DNA of 64,000 nt, taken from contig NZ_CP045504.1 in NCBI RefSeq assembly GCF_013376455.1, positions 1,653,501 to 1,717,500 on the forward strand, given 5' to 3'. The DNA is from Desulfolutivibrio sulfodismutans DSM 3696. GTDB taxonomy: Bacteria; Desulfobacterota; Desulfovibrionia; Desulfovibrionales; Desulfovibrionaceae. Below, piece by piece: positions 7,779 through 18,100 of the stretch. The number at the start of each line of letters is the position of its first letter. The stretch's first letter is position 1. The notes beneath the pieces were generated by a model. That model was not told where the DNA came from, ran no database searches, and saw only the letters and a program-made list of their open reading frames with translations. Both the position numbers and the translations under genes were made by a program.

Positions 7779-9317
7779 TCATGCCGGTTCTTCGGCGGCC
7801 ATGTCCCCCATGATGTCCTTGATGTCCATGAGCATCTGCCGCGACTCCGACTCCGGCAGTTCCGTGACGCTGCGCAGCTTGCGCTCAATCGCCCGGGACC
7901 GGGTGGACACCGAGTCCAGTTGGTTGCTCGCCGAGGTCAGCGATTTCTTGACCTTGTCCAGCACGTCCCCGTACTTGCGAAACTCCAGCTTCACCGCACC
8001 CAGGGTCTTCCAGACTTCTTCCGAGCGTTTGGAGATGGCCGCCACGGCAAGCCCCATCTGCACCGAGGACAGGATGGCGGTCAGCGTGGTCGGCCCGGCG
8101 ATCACGACCCGGAAATCCCGCTGCAGGGCCTCCACCAGCCCGGGCCTTCGCAGCACCTCGGCATAAAGCCCCTCCACCGGAAGAAACAGCACGGCGAAGA
8201 TCGTGGTGATCGGCGGGCAGATATATTTCTCCCGAATGTCCTTGGCGCAGGCCTTGATCCGCATCTCAATCTGCCTGGACGCCGCGTCGGCGGCCTCGGG
8301 ACTACCCGCCTCCACCGCCGCCAGGAGCCGCTCGTAATCCTCGACGGGATATTTGGCGTCAATAGGCAGCATGCATTCCACTTCCCCCTCCCGGCCAGCC
8401 ATGCGGACGGCGAATTCCACGGTCTCGCGACCATTCGGGCTGAAATTCTTCACGAACTGGCCTGGAGCGAAAATCTGCTCCAAAAGCCGCTCCAACTGCA
8501 CCTCGCCCCAGGTTCCCCGGGTTTTGACGTTGGTCAGCACCTTTTTCAGATCGCCCACCCCGGCGGCCAGGGTCTGCATCTCCCCCAGCCCCTTGTGGAC
8601 AAGCTCCAGTCGCTCGCTGACAAGCTGGAAGCTCTGGCCCAGACGTTTCTCCAGGGTTCCTTGGAGCTTTTCGTCTACGGTCTTTCGCATTTCTTCAAGC
8701 CTGGCCGCGTTGTCCGTCTGGATCTGGGACAGTTTTGTCTCGACCGAGGCGCGCAATTCCCCAAGGCGCTGCTCGTTCGTCCCGGTCAATATCGACATCC
8801 GGTTTTCCATGGATTCGCCAAACTGCTTCAGGCTGTTGGCGCTTTCCTCTCGCGTGGTTCTGGACGCCTCCACCTCCGCCTGCAAAATCTCGCTTAGCCT
8901 TTTTTCCATGGCGTCGCGGATGCGCGTCAGGTTCGCCTCCGTGGACTGCGAAAACTTCTCGACGATCCGGCCGACCCCCTCCAGATTGTCCTTTTGCTGC
9001 GCGGCCATGATGCTCACCCGGCCCGAAACCGTATCGCCCAGGGCATGGACCATGGCCAACAGTTCCCCGCGCAGCGCCTGGGCGGCCTGGGCGTGTTCCG
9101 CCCGCCCCCGCGCCGACTCCTCATGCATCACGCCCTCAAGGCGCTCCTGTTCATGGATGAGTCCTTCCAGGACGGTCACGATGGCGGTCGGATTGAAGGG
9201 CTTGTAGCGCAGGTGCAAGGCGACAAGCAGGATCAGGCACAGGGCCGCCAGGATGGTGGTCACCAAAGGAGCGGGCTCGACGAGGATGCCGGACATGTCC
9301 ATGGCGATCGGCTCCAT
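7779..9317 (-). CDS. rmuC: RmuC-family DNA recombination protein
   Basis: About 512 residues. One N-terminal membrane segment (LVTTILAALCLILLVALHL) is followed by a long coiled-coil region (~60-250) rich in Glu, Lys, Arg and Gln. The RmuC domain begins with GTWGEVQLERLLEQI and contains the nuclease-like VECMLPIDAKYPVEDY segment, PITTIFAVLFLPVEGLYAEV and the closing GPTTLTAIL region. RmuC limits inversions at short inverted repeats and resembles PD-(D/E)xK nucleases; it is probably held at the inner membrane. The start is uncertain: ATG at 9317 is chosen over GTG at 9326, and neither has a strong ribosome site. Confidence 0.9.
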   Translation of the reverse strand: MEPIAMDMSGILVEPAPLVTTILAALCLILLVALHLRYKPFNPTAIVTVLEGLIHEQERLEGVMHEESARGRAEHAQAAQALRGELLAMVHALGDTVSGRVSIMAAQQKDNLEGVGRIVEKFSQSTEANLTRIRDAMEKRLSEILQAEVEASRTTREESANSLKQFGESMENRMSILTGTNEQRLGELRASVETKLSQIQTDNAARLEEMRKTVDEKLQGTLEKRLGQSFQLVSERLELVHKGLGEMQTLAAGVGDLKKVLTNVKTRGTWGEVQLERLLEQIFAPGQFVKNFSPNGRETVEFAVRMAGREGEVECMLPIDAKYPVEDYERLLAAVEAGSPEAADAASRQIEMRIKACAKDIREKYICPPITTIFAVLFLPVEGLYAEVLRRPGLVEALQRDFRVVIAGPTTLTAILSSVQMGLAVAAISKRSEEVWKTLGAVKLEFRKYGDVLDKVKKSLTSASNQLDSVSTRSRAIERKLRSVTELPESESRQMLMDIKDIMGDMAAEEPA

Positions 9318-9491
9318 ATGTCGCACGGTTTTTCAGATGTCGGAGGGCCTGAGGGCAGGCGGCGGCCCCAGTCCTTTTGTCGCCCAAAATAGCTGCAAAA
9401 GGACAACGGCACCACCCGCCCCGCTCATTTTCCATGAACGTGCGGGTGGCGCCCTCTCCCCTGCGGGCTGTGAAAAAGACGTGGGAGGCTG

Positions 9492-9989
9492 CTACTTGGC
9501 GGACTTGTCCAGTTCCTTGACCACGGCGTCCGTGATGTCCGCTTCCGGGGCCACATAGCCGACCACGGCCGGATTGGTGATGACTAGGTCGAGTTTCTTG
9601 TCCTTGGCGATCTTGGCCAGGGCCGGGCCGGCCTTTTTGAGCAGGGCGTCGGTCAATTCCTTGTCGCGCATCTTCAGATCGAGGTCGGCGTCCTCGGCCT
9701 GGCGCTTGAGCTCCTTCTCCTTTTCGGCATAGTCCTTGACCAGGGCGGTGATGTCCTTTTTCTCGGCGCTGGCCTTGGCGATGGCCTCTTTGAGCGCATC
9801 CAGCTCGGCCTTTTTCGCCAGAACCTCTTTTTCCTTTTTCTGCCGTTCTTCCTGAATGAGCTGGGTGGCTTTTTTCCCTTCCTTGGACTCCAGAATCAGC
9901 TTCTGGACATTGACAAAACCCGTCTGGGCCCACGCCGACGCCGAAACGCCGAGCAGCACGGCCAGCACCATGGCGGCAATACCTTTCAT
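9492..9989 (-). CDS. OmpH/Skp-family periplasmic chaperone
   Basis: 165 residues with a clear signal peptide (MKGIAAMVLAVLLGVSASAWA). The mature protein starts with TGFVNVQKLILESKEGK, typical of the Skp/OmpH beta core, followed by long charged coiled-coil arms (~45-115) and a C-terminal return to the core (LDLVITNPAVVGYVAPEADIT). Skp trimers hold unfolded outer-membrane proteins in the periplasm. Ribosome site GGGAG lies eight bases from the ATG. It sits alone, not in the usual bamA-skp-lpxD context, so it may be a second paralogue. Confidence 0.88.
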   Translation of the reverse strand: MKGIAAMVLAVLLGVSASAWAQTGFVNVQKLILESKEGKKATQLIQEERQKKEKEVLAKKAELDALKEAIAKASAEKKDITALVKDYAEKEKELKRQAEDADLDLKMRDKELTDALLKKAGPALAKIAKDKKLDLVITNPAVVGYVAPEADITDAVVKELDKSAK

Positions 9990-10317
9990 GCAAAACTCCC
10001 TTTGAGCGGTTTGCGAAAACCTCGCACCACGACCACGGCCGTCATGCGGACCTCAAACGCATGCCCCACCCCGATGGCCCGGCCTGAGGCTGGATTCCCC
10101 GCCACAGAAAGCCTCTGGAATAACGCACGCAAAACTTCGTGGAATCGAATATCCCAAGCGTCGCCCCGGTGTCCACCAAAAGGCTGTCCCGGGCCGGATC
10201 GCCAGTCCTTCCCGTGAGGCGTGGCGGGCGCTCGGCGTTCCCCGCGCACACGGCAAGGGGGCGGCCCGGATGGACCGCCCCCTGCCTCGCAAGCCCCGAA
10301 GGGAGCCGCGATACCCC
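9990..10317. other. Intergenic region between ompH and the hdr operon end
   Basis: 328 bases without a supported gene. The only structure seen is the hairpin at 10256-10283. The promoter of the ompH-like gene should lie near 10000-10060 on the minus strand, but no clear element stands out. Confidence 0.4.
10256..10283 (-). terminator. Hairpin after the flx/hdr operon
   Basis: Perfect 9-base arms AGGGGGCGG / CCGCCCCCT with a 10-base loop, 35 bases beyond the last stop of the operon. There is no T-run after it on the minus strand, so it may stabilise the mRNA end rather than terminate by itself. Confidence 0.4.
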
Positions 10318-11619
10318 TTACGGCAAAGCCACCTCGGCCAGTTCCGGCCCGAGATACGTCCGTTCGTTTTCACCAAGCACGCCCAGGCTCAAACACAGGA
10401 TGGTCCACAAATGTGTCGTATGCCAGCCGCCATGGTAATGTTCCGACAACTCCTCGATCTGGGCGTGGCAGTTGTGGCAGGGCGTGATCACGTAATCCGC
10501 CTTGGTGGCGATGATCTGTTCGGCCTTGAGTTTGCCGTAGGCCAGCCGGGCATCCTTGTAGCCCGACTGCAGAAACCCCCCGCCGCCGCCGCAGCAGTAG
10601 TTGTTGGAGCGGTTCGGGTGCATGTCCACGAAGTTCTCCTCGCCCACGCAGGCCTTGACCACGAACCGCAGATCCTCCGCAAACGGGTTGCCCATGGACT
10701 TCCGGACGGCCATGCACGGATCCTGCACCGTGAAACGCAGCTTGAGATCCTTGTTCCAGTCCGCGCTTGGGCGAAGCTTCCCCTCGCGAATCCACCGGGC
10801 GTACCAGTTCACGACATGGTCGAACTCGACCCCGGGATCGATGCCAAACTTCTTGAACCCGGCCCAAATGGAATAGAAGGAATGGCCGCATTCGATGTTG
10901 ATCCACGAGGAGCAGCCCAGTTTCTTCATCCCCGCCGCCTGCTTGGCGAGCACCTCCCGCCAGTGGTCGTCCTCGGCCGCGAACATGCAATAGTTCTCCG
11001 CGCCCCAGCCTGCCGTGCCGTACGTCCAGTCCGCCCCGGCCAGATGCAAGATCTTCCACAACGGAACCATCTCGTCGGGCTCCTGCTGCGGCTCCCGGGA
11101 GTTCTGGTTGACGAAAAAATAAGCGCCTTTCTTGTCCACCGGGGCCTGCATGTCCTGGAACCGGGGCTGGGTCTCATGGACCTCCTCCAGAACGTCCCCG
11201 ACCACGAACCGGAAGTCCTCGCTGGAGATACCCACGGCGCTGGCGCCCTCGGTGCGCAAGGCCTGGTTGCAGGAGCCGATGATCCCCTTGGGCTTTTTCT
11301 CGCGCGGCCAACTGGCCCGCAACTGGTAGACCAGGCTCGGGATGTCCACCTGCATGGGGCACGCCGCGACGCACCGGAAGCACATGGTGCACATCCACAC
11401 CCAAGGCGTGGATGTGAGCTCCTCGTCCATGCCCATGACCGCCATGCGCAACAGCTTTCTCGGGTCCATGCCCGCAAGCCCCGTCGCCGGGCAGCCGCTC
11501 GCGCACAGGCCGCAGGTGAGGCACAGGCTCAGGTTGCCGCCCTGGGGCAAAAGCCCGGCCACGGTATCCATGAAGGTCGCCCGGTGGCCACCGTCAAAAC
11601 AAATCTCCGGTCCATTCAT
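10318..11619 (-). CDS. Fused HdrC/HdrB-like iron-sulfur subunit (HdrD-like)
   Basis: 433 residues. The N-terminus is HdrC-like, with two 4Fe-4S motifs: CLTCGLCASGCPA (~34-46) and CTMCFRCVAACP (~78-89). The C-terminal half is HdrB-like. Its last CCG domain is complete (DPC, NYCCGGGGG, ITPCHNC), whereas the earlier one is degenerate (NYCMF, GCSSW, ECGHS) and lacks the Cys-Cys pair. In heterodisulfide reductases, CCG domains bind the unusual cluster that cleaves a disulfide. The start at 11619 has GGGGAG six bases upstream and is preferred to a start 60 bases earlier. It is the last gene of the adh-hdrA-flxDCBA operon, 105 bases after flxA. In described Flx-Hdr clusters HdrB and HdrC are separate. 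Confidence 0.8.
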   Translation of the reverse strand: MNGPEICFDGGHRATFMDTVAGLLPQGGNLSLCLTCGLCASGCPATGLAGMDPRKLLRMAVMGMDEELTSTPWVWMCTMCFRCVAACPMQVDIPSLVYQLRASWPREKKPKGIIGSCNQALRTEGASAVGISSEDFRFVVGDVLEEVHETQPRFQDMQAPVDKKGAYFFVNQNSREPQQEPDEMVPLWKILHLAGADWTYGTAGWGAENYCMFAAEDDHWREVLAKQAAGMKKLGCSSWINIECGHSFYSIWAGFKKFGIDPGVEFDHVVNWYARWIREGKLRPSADWNKDLKLRFTVQDPCMAVRKSMGNPFAEDLRFVVKACVGEENFVDMHPNRSNNYCCGGGGGFLQSGYKDARLAYGKLKAEQIIATKADYVITPCHNCHAQIEELSEHYHGGWHTTHLWTILCLSLGVLGENERTYLGPELAEVALP

Positions 11620-11724
11620 GATCAACTCCCCAGACGTGGCCCTTCCCCCCCAAGGATATCCGACCACGGCTCTTTTCACATGTTGCGTTGGAGACCCTGC
11701 CGACCATTGCCTTCCGAAACGACG

Positions 11725-12564
11725 TCAATACTCCTTCGGCAAGTGGTCCAGCTCCGCCTTGGTGAACACCGGGCCGTCCTTGCAGACCATGTACGGGCCG
11801 ACGTTGCAGCGGCCGCAGATGCCGATGCCGCATTTCATGCGGTTTTCCAGGGACAAAAGGATCTGGTCCGCCTGCCAGCCCAGCTTGTCCAGCACCGGCT
11901 GGGTATACTTGATCATGATCGGCGGGCCGCAGACCAGGGCCACGGCGTTGTCCGGGCTGGGCGCGGCCTGTTCGGTCACCGTGGGCACGAAGCCCACGAT
12001 ACCGTCCCAGCCCTCGGCCGGACGATCCACGGTGATGTGGCAGCGCACGTCATCGCGCCCTTGCCACGCCGTAAGCTCATCCTTGTAGAGCAGCATGCCC
12101 GGGGCGCGCGCCCCGTAGATGAAGGTGATGTCGCCGTACTTCGGGCGGTTTTCCGGGTTGAGCAGCCAGACCATGGTGGCCCGAAGCGTGGTCACGGCGA
12201 AGCCGCCGGCGATGATCACGATGTTTTTGCCCTCGGAGGCGGCCAGGGGATAGCTCTTGCCCAGGGGGCCGCGCACGCCCATGACGTCGCCCGGCTGCAT
12301 GTTGTGGAGTTTCGTGGTCACCACGCCGGTCTTGTTCACCGTGAAGAGCAGCGTGTCGCCCTCGGTGGGGCTGGAGGCGATGCCGATGGGGATCTCGCCG
12401 AGCCCCGCGATGGACAGTTCGGCGAACTGCCCGGGCTCGTAGCGAAACGCAGCGGCGTCTTCCTTGTTTTCGAACGAGAGCCAGTAGGAACGCAAATTCT
12501 TGTCTTCGGTCTCCACGCGCACATCGGCGATGCGCACGGGATACGGCAGATAGGGATTGTTCAT
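11725..12564 (-). CDS. flxA: FlxA-like FAD/NAD(H)-binding oxidoreductase subunit
   Basis: 279 residues of the ferredoxin-NADP reductase/PyrK fold. An FAD-binding beta-barrel domain (~1-100; GQFAELSIAG, GIASSPTEGD) is followed by a nucleotide-binding domain (~110-230; IVIIAGGFAVTTLRA, VCGPPIMI). A C-terminal cysteine cluster (CGIGICGRC...VC, ~245-260) is the 2Fe-2S site as in PyrK and NfnA. In the described Flx-Hdr complex this subunit takes electrons from NADH. The ATG overlaps the TGA of flxB (ATGA), so the subunits are made together. Confidence 0.87.
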   Translation of the reverse strand: MNNPYLPYPVRIADVRVETEDKNLRSYWLSFENKEDAAAFRYEPGQFAELSIAGLGEIPIGIASSPTEGDTLLFTVNKTGVVTTKLHNMQPGDVMGVRGPLGKSYPLAASEGKNIVIIAGGFAVTTLRATMVWLLNPENRPKYGDITFIYGARAPGMLLYKDELTAWQGRDDVRCHITVDRPAEGWDGIVGFVPTVTEQAAPSPDNAVALVCGPPIMIKYTQPVLDKLGWQADQILLSLENRMKCGIGICGRCNVGPYMVCKDGPVFTKAELDHLPKEY

Positions 12565-13619
12565 TTGCTTTTTGCCTCCACATCCTCGCCCATGCGCCGC
12601 ACCACCTCGCGCACGTCTATGTTTGTCGGACAGAAGCGGACGCACCGGCCGCAGCCCACGCAGCCCAGCTCACCGTCCCGCCGCATGGGAATGTACGTGA
12701 ACTTGTGCATGAAACGCTGGCGCACCCGGTCGCGCTTTTCGCCGCGCGGGTTGTGCCCCGAGGCGTGCTCGGTGAAAAGCTTCTGCATGCAGGAGTCCCA
12801 GTTGCGGACCCGTCGTCCCGCCTCGCCCCTGACCTCATCCTGGATGTCGAAACAGTGGCAGGTGGGGCACACGAAGGTGCATGTGCCGCAGTTGAGGCAG
12901 GTCTCGTAAAGGCTCGACCACAGCGGCAGGTCGTAGATGTCGAGCACCGTGCGTCCGGCCAGTTTCTTCGGCTCGAAGCCAGGATACGTCTTCACGGCGG
13001 CCTCGGAGGCGGCCATGATCTTCCCGGCCAGGTCGATGTCCCCGGGCGCGGCCTCGGGCAGATCCTTGACCATGGCCAGCCCCTTGCCGCTTATGGGCTT
13101 GACCAGAAGCCGGTCGCCCAGGTCCGTCAGCAGGATGTCCAGCCCATCCTCGTGGAAGGGACCGCACCCGACGGAGGTGCAAAAGCACTCCGGGCAGGGA
13201 TTGACGCAGCCCTGGCCGATCAGGATGGTTTTTTCCCGCTTGTCGCGCCAGTAGGGGTCGTTGGTCATGTCGTCCTGCACGAAGATGCGGTCCAGGAGCC
13301 GGAAGGCCTTGGCGTCGCAGGGCCGGATGTTCAGGAGCACCCGTTGCGTGGCCAGGGGCGCGACCGGAACCATGACCCGGCCGCCCTCCCCTTCGGCGTT
13401 CTTGAAGCGCATCAGGCATTCGCTCTGGGGAAAAAAGAACTCCTTGGGCGACATGTCCGTGTTGTCCAGACGCCAGTCCACGTCTGCGGCGCTATGCATC
13501 GGGGCCCAGACGATCTTCCCGGATTTTTGGGCCGGGGCATAGACCTCCCGCCCTTGCGCGAGGCTGCCAAAGAAGCCCTCAAAGGCGTTTTTGCCGAGTA
13601 TTTTGTATGCCGTGATCAT
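12561..13619 (-). CDS. flxB: FlxB-like 4Fe-4S dicluster subunit
   Basis: 352 residues. It resembles the beta subunit of sulfhydrogenase and AsrA of anaerobic sulfite reductase. A long N-terminal region contains a Cys-rich segment (GCVNPCPECFCTSVGCGPF, ~136-154); two C-terminal ferredoxin motifs follow, CLNCGTCTFVCP (~242) and CVGCGRCVRFCP (~322). It would carry electrons between FlxA and the rest of the complex in the cytoplasm. It overlaps both neighbours by four bases (ATGA junctions). Confidence 0.85.
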   Translation of the reverse strand: MITAYKILGKNAFEGFFGSLAQGREVYAPAQKSGKIVWAPMHSAADVDWRLDNTDMSPKEFFFPQSECLMRFKNAEGEGGRVMVPVAPLATQRVLLNIRPCDAKAFRLLDRIFVQDDMTNDPYWRDKREKTILIGQGCVNPCPECFCTSVGCGPFHEDGLDILLTDLGDRLLVKPISGKGLAMVKDLPEAAPGDIDLAGKIMAASEAAVKTYPGFEPKKLAGRTVLDIYDLPLWSSLYETCLNCGTCTFVCPTCHCFDIQDEVRGEAGRRVRNWDSCMQKLFTEHASGHNPRGEKRDRVRQRFMHKFTYIPMRRDGELGCVGCGRCVRFCPTNIDVREVVRRMGEDVEAKSK

Positions 13620-14599
13620 TGCTCACCGCCCTGCTTGATGAAGTCGTCGGAATCGTCCGGCCGGAAGGAGGCCATGGGCGGGACGGCCTGCACATCCATG
13701 CCCGCCGAGTAGCCATAGAGCTCCCGGATGTCCTTCTCGATCTTGGAGGTCAGCCGCCGCATCTTGAGGCCCTGGGGACAGGCCGACTCGCAGGCCCCGC
13801 AGTCCGTGCAGCGCCCGGCGCAGTGAAAGGCCCGCATCAGGTGGAACGAGGTGATGTCCGTCATATCCTGGGTCTTTCCCAGCCACTGCGGCCTGGCGTC
13901 GTCCACGAAGCAGGTCTTGCAGTAGCACAGGGGGCAGGCGTCGCGGCAGGCGTAGCAGCGGATGCAGTCCTGGAAGGTTTCGCGGAAGCGGGCCCACCGA
14001 TCCGCCGCCGGGAATTTTTCCCAGGGTGCGGCGACCTTGTCGATGTCGCCGCCGCCGGTCTCCGCCGTGGGCTCGGCCGCCAGTTCGTCGGCCAGAACGG
14101 GGTTGCGGTGCTGGCAGGTGAAACAGTTGTCGCGCAACAGTTCCTTGCGTTTCAGGCGTTTTTCAAAGCCCCGGCCGCGCACCACCAGTTCCTCGCCGTC
14201 CTCCTCCACGGTCTCCACCCGCCGCCCCTCGGAGCGGGCGACCTGGGCCTCAACCTTGCGGAAGTCGACCATGCCCAGGCAGGGCACGCCGATGACCACG
14301 ACCTTGTCGCGCTGCACCTGCTTCTCCACGATGAGCCCGACCACATTGCGGCTGGCGCACCCCTGGGCGACCACCCCGGCCCGTTCTCCCGCCCGGGCGA
14401 CCTGGACCAGGGATTTCGCCGTGTTCCCCACGCAGAAGCTCGACCAGGTCAACTGGTCGGCCTGCTCGGGGGTTCGGGCGAAAAAGGGCTGTTCACGCAT
14501 GGGGGAAGTGCCCCTGGCGTAGCCGATGACCACATCCACCTTGCCCTCGTGGAGCAGGCGTTTGGCAATTTCCCGTATTTTTTCGGTTCGCGCTTTCAT
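13616..14599 (-). CDS. flxC: FlxC-like iron-sulfur subunit
   Basis: 327 residues. The N-terminal part resembles FrhB/FdhB-type subunits (IGYARGTSPMREQPFF; QGCASRNVVGLI; VIGVPCLGMVDFRKV; NCFTCQHRNP). Two ferredoxin-type motifs follow: CIRCYACRDACPLCYC (~213-228) and CTDCGACESACP (~266-277). It starts inside the flxD stop (TGATG) and its stop overlaps flxB, giving continuous coupling through D-C-B-A. Role by family: electron transfer between the NADH-oxidising module and Hdr. Confidence 0.85.
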   Translation of the reverse strand: MKARTEKIREIAKRLLHEGKVDVVIGYARGTSPMREQPFFARTPEQADQLTWSSFCVGNTAKSLVQVARAGERAGVVAQGCASRNVVGLIVEKQVQRDKVVVIGVPCLGMVDFRKVEAQVARSEGRRVETVEEDGEELVVRGRGFEKRLKRKELLRDNCFTCQHRNPVLADELAAEPTAETGGGDIDKVAAPWEKFPAADRWARFRETFQDCIRCYACRDACPLCYCKTCFVDDARPQWLGKTQDMTDITSFHLMRAFHCAGRCTDCGACESACPQGLKMRRLTSKIEKDIRELYGYSAGMDVQAVPPMASFRPDDSDDFIKQGGEQ

Positions 14600-15069
14600 C
14601 AGATCACCTTCCGCAATTCCATGACCATGGTCTTGGTGGCGGCAGTCGCCGCATCGACAGGCCCAAGCGCCCGCACCGCCTCAATGACGTCCTTGGCCGT
14701 GCGCTGGAATTTTTCCGCCTCGGCCGAGGATATCCAGGAAAAGTGCAGCCTCCCCGGATCCAGCCCGGCGTATTCCAGAAGCTCCCTGAGCATGGTGAAG
14801 CGACGCCGGGCATACATGTTTCCTGCGATGTAGTGGCAGTCGCCGGGATGGCAGCCCGACACCCAGACGCCGTCGGCCCCTTGCCGGAAGGCATGCAGGA
14901 CGAATTCGGGGTTCATCCGGCCCGTGCAGGGCAGGCGCACCACCCGGAAATCGGCCGGGTACTGGAGCCGGTTCACGCCGGCCAGATCCGCGCCGCCGTA
15001 GGTGCACCAGTTGCAGAAAAACGCTGCAATGCGCGGCCTGAAGCCAGTATTTTCAATGCACTCGTTCAT
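14599..15069 (-). CDS. flxD: FlxD, MvhD/HdrA-linking iron-sulfur protein
   Basis: 156 residues. It carries the diagnostic MvhD pattern: FFCNWCTYGGADLAGVNR (~18-35), VRLPCTGRM (~44-52) and GCHPGDCHYIAGN (~72-84). The cysteines bind a 2Fe-2S cluster. In methanogens MvhD passes electrons from hydrogenase to HdrA; here it would link FlxABC to the double HdrA encoded 69 bases upstream. Confidence 0.92.
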   Translation of the reverse strand: MNECIENTGFRPRIAAFFCNWCTYGGADLAGVNRLQYPADFRVVRLPCTGRMNPEFVLHAFRQGADGVWVSGCHPGDCHYIAGNMYARRRFTMLRELLEYAGLDPGRLHFSWISSAEAEKFQRTAKDVIEAVRALGPVDAATAATKTMVMELRKVI

Positions 15070-15138
15070 GTTTCCTTCTCTCCTGGGAAGGCGGAAGTCC
15101 CGTGCCTGGGCAAAAGATCCTCCCGCGCCGGGCGCTCT

Positions 15139-18100
15139 CTAGAAGAGCGCCGTTATCTGGGCCATGACCTCCGTCTTGGCGAAGCCGCGCAGATTGGGCG
15201 CGCCGGAGCGGCACGACCCAACGCAGGTGCCGCAGCCCTTGCACAAAACCTCGTTGACCTTGGCCATCCCCTTTTCGTCCGGGCTGATGGCCCCGTACGG
15301 GCAGATCTCCCAGCACAGGCCGCAGCCGGTGCAGCGGGCAGTGTCGATGGAGGCCACCGTGCCCGGTGTGGTGATCTCTTTCTTGGACAGGACCGTGACT
15401 GCCCTGGCTGCGGCAGCCTGGGCCTGGGCGATGGATTCCTCCACCGGCTTGGGATAGTGGGCCATGCCGGCCATGAACACGCCGTCTGTTGCGAAGTCCA
15501 CGGGCCGAAGCTTCTGATGGGCCTCAAAAAGCCAGCCGTCGGAATCCAGCGGGATCTTGAACATCTTGGCCAGGGCCTCGTTGTCGGTGGGCTCGATGGC
15601 CGCCGCCAGGCTGACCACGTCGGCGGCGAAGACAAGGTCGATATCCAGGATATGATCCCTGACCGTGACCTCGACCACGGGCCCCTTGGGCTTGACCTTG
15701 GGCTTGTTGTCCAGGCTGTAGCGGACAAAGATCACGCCGAGTTTCCGGGCCTTGGCATAGAGCTCCTCCCGGTCGCCGTAGGTGCGCATGTCCCGATAGA
15801 GGATGGCCACCCGGCAGTGGGGGTTTTTCTCCTTGAGGGCGATGGCGGACATGACCGCGTGGGTGCAGCACACCCGGGAGCAATACGGTCTGTCCGGCTC
15901 CCGGGAGCCCACGCACTGGATGAACACCACGCAGTGCGGCTCGGCGCCCGAGGCCAGGGCCCGTTCAAATTCCAGATGCGTCATGACCCCGGGGTGCTTG
16001 CCGTAGGCGTACTCGGTCGGTCTGCTTTCCCGGGCCCCGGTGGCGATGACCGCCGCGCCGTGCTCGATCACCTTCTCGCCTTCGGGCGTGCTCAGGGTGG
16101 TCTTGAAGTTGCCGACAAAGCCCTCGGCGACCTTGACCTCGGCCGGGGCATGCACCGTGATCCGGGGATCGGCCGCGATCTTGAACCGAAGCTCGGCCAA
16201 GAACGCGGCGATGTCGCCGCCCTTGGCCGTATGGCTTAAGAAGCGGGCGTTGCCGCCCAGTTCGGCCTGCCGCTCCACGATGTGCGTGGGGAAGCCCTGG
16301 CGCGCCAGTTCCAGGGCCGCAATCATGCCCGCCACGCCGCCGCCGATGACCAGGGCCACGGGGTTGATGGACAGTTTGGGTTCGGACAGGGGCGCAAGCA
16401 GCATGGCCTTGGCCACGGCCATGCGCACCAGATCCTTGGACTTCTCGGTGGCCTTGTCGGGTTCGTGGCCATGCACCCAGGAGGCCTGGTTGCGGATGTT
16501 GGCCATCTCGAACAGGTATTTGTTGAGTCCCGCCGCCTCCATGGTCTCCTGGAACAAAGGCTCATGGGTGCGCGGGGTGCAGGCCGCCACCACGATGCGG
16601 TTTAAGCCCTTTTCCCGGATGACCTCGGCCATCTTGTCCTGCACGTCCTGGGAACAGGTGAACATGTTGTTGGCCGTAAAGACCACGCCGGGCAGGGTCG
16701 CGGCGTATTCGGTCACCGCCTTCACATCCACCACCCCGGCGATGTTCGAGCCGCAGGAGCAGATGAACACGCCCACACGGGGGGGTTCGCCGGCCACGTC
16801 CACGGCCGCGACGGACTCGGGCGTTCGCGTCAGGGCGCCGCGCGCCGCAGCCAGATCGCCGCCAGCGCAGCAGGCCGCCGCGCTGGCGGCCACCACCGAC
16901 TGGGGAATGTCTTTGGGGCCGTCAAAGGCGCCGCAGACGTAGATGCCCTTGCGGCTGGCGGCCACTGGGGTGAAGTCGGAACATATGGCGAAGCGGTGTT
17001 TGTCCAGTTCGATGCCCGCGCCCCCGGCCAGAGCCTGGGCGTCCTTGGGAGCCGTCAGTCCCACGGACAGGATCACCATGTCGAAGAGTTCCACGATCTC
17101 CTGCCCGGATTCGTCCACATAGCGCACGCTCACGCCCTTGCCTTCGGGGCCAGGCACGAAGGAATGCGGCCTGGCGCGCAAAAAGCGCACTCCCTTGGCC
17201 TTGGCGTCCTCGTAGCCGCGCTCGAAGTTCTTGCCGTGGGTGCGCATGTCCATGAAAAAGATCGACTGTTCCAACTTGCCCGAGGAGTGCTCTGCGGACA
17301 TGACCGCCTGCTTGATGGCGTACATGCAGCAGACGCTGGAGCAATAGCCGTTGTCGCAGGCGTTTTGGGAGCGCGATCCCACGCACTGAAGCCAGGCGAT
17401 CTTTTTGGGCTCGGCATGGTCCGACGGCCGCGCCAGATGGCCCAGGAAGGGGCCGGAGGCGGAGAGGATGCGTTCGTATTCCAGGCTGGTGACCACGTCC
17501 GGGATGGCGGTGTAGGCGAAAGACGCCAGACCGGAGGGATCAAAGGCCGCAAACCCCGGGGCCAGGATGATCGCGCCGACATGGACGTCGATCATCTCTT
17601 CCCTGTCATTGAAATTGATGGCCCCGGCCGGACAGTACTTTTCGCAGGCCCGGCATTTGCCCTTCTGGATGTAGATGCAGTTGTCGCCGTCAATGGCGTA
17701 TTTCAGGGGAACGGTCTGGCCGTAGATGATGTAGGCCGCTTTGCGCATGTCGAGTCCGGCGTTGAACTCGTTTTTCACCTTCTTGGGACACTTCTCCGCG
17801 CACAGGCCGCAGGCGATGCACTTCGTGACGTCCACGTAGCGCGGCTTCCGGCGCAGATGCGCGGTAAAGTTCCCCACCTCGCCCGTGACATCCACCAATT
17901 CGGTCAGCGTCATGAGCTCGATGTTCATGTGACGCCCGCATTCGACCAGTTTCGGCGAGAGAATGCACATGGCGCAGTCGTTGGTTGGAAAGGTTTTGTC
18001 CAACTGGGCCATGGTCCCGCCGATACCCGGGCTTTTCTCCACGAGGTAGACGAGGTAGCCGGAGTTGGCGAGATCAAGCGCCGACTGGATGCCAGCGATG

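Noticed and set aside
10270-12909. 879-codon open frame on the plus strand opposite flxA/flxB and the HdrC/B gene
   Set aside because: Antisense to genes with clear cysteine motifs; its translation is His/Gly/Ala/Arg-rich with no domain, as expected for the shadow of a high-GC gene.
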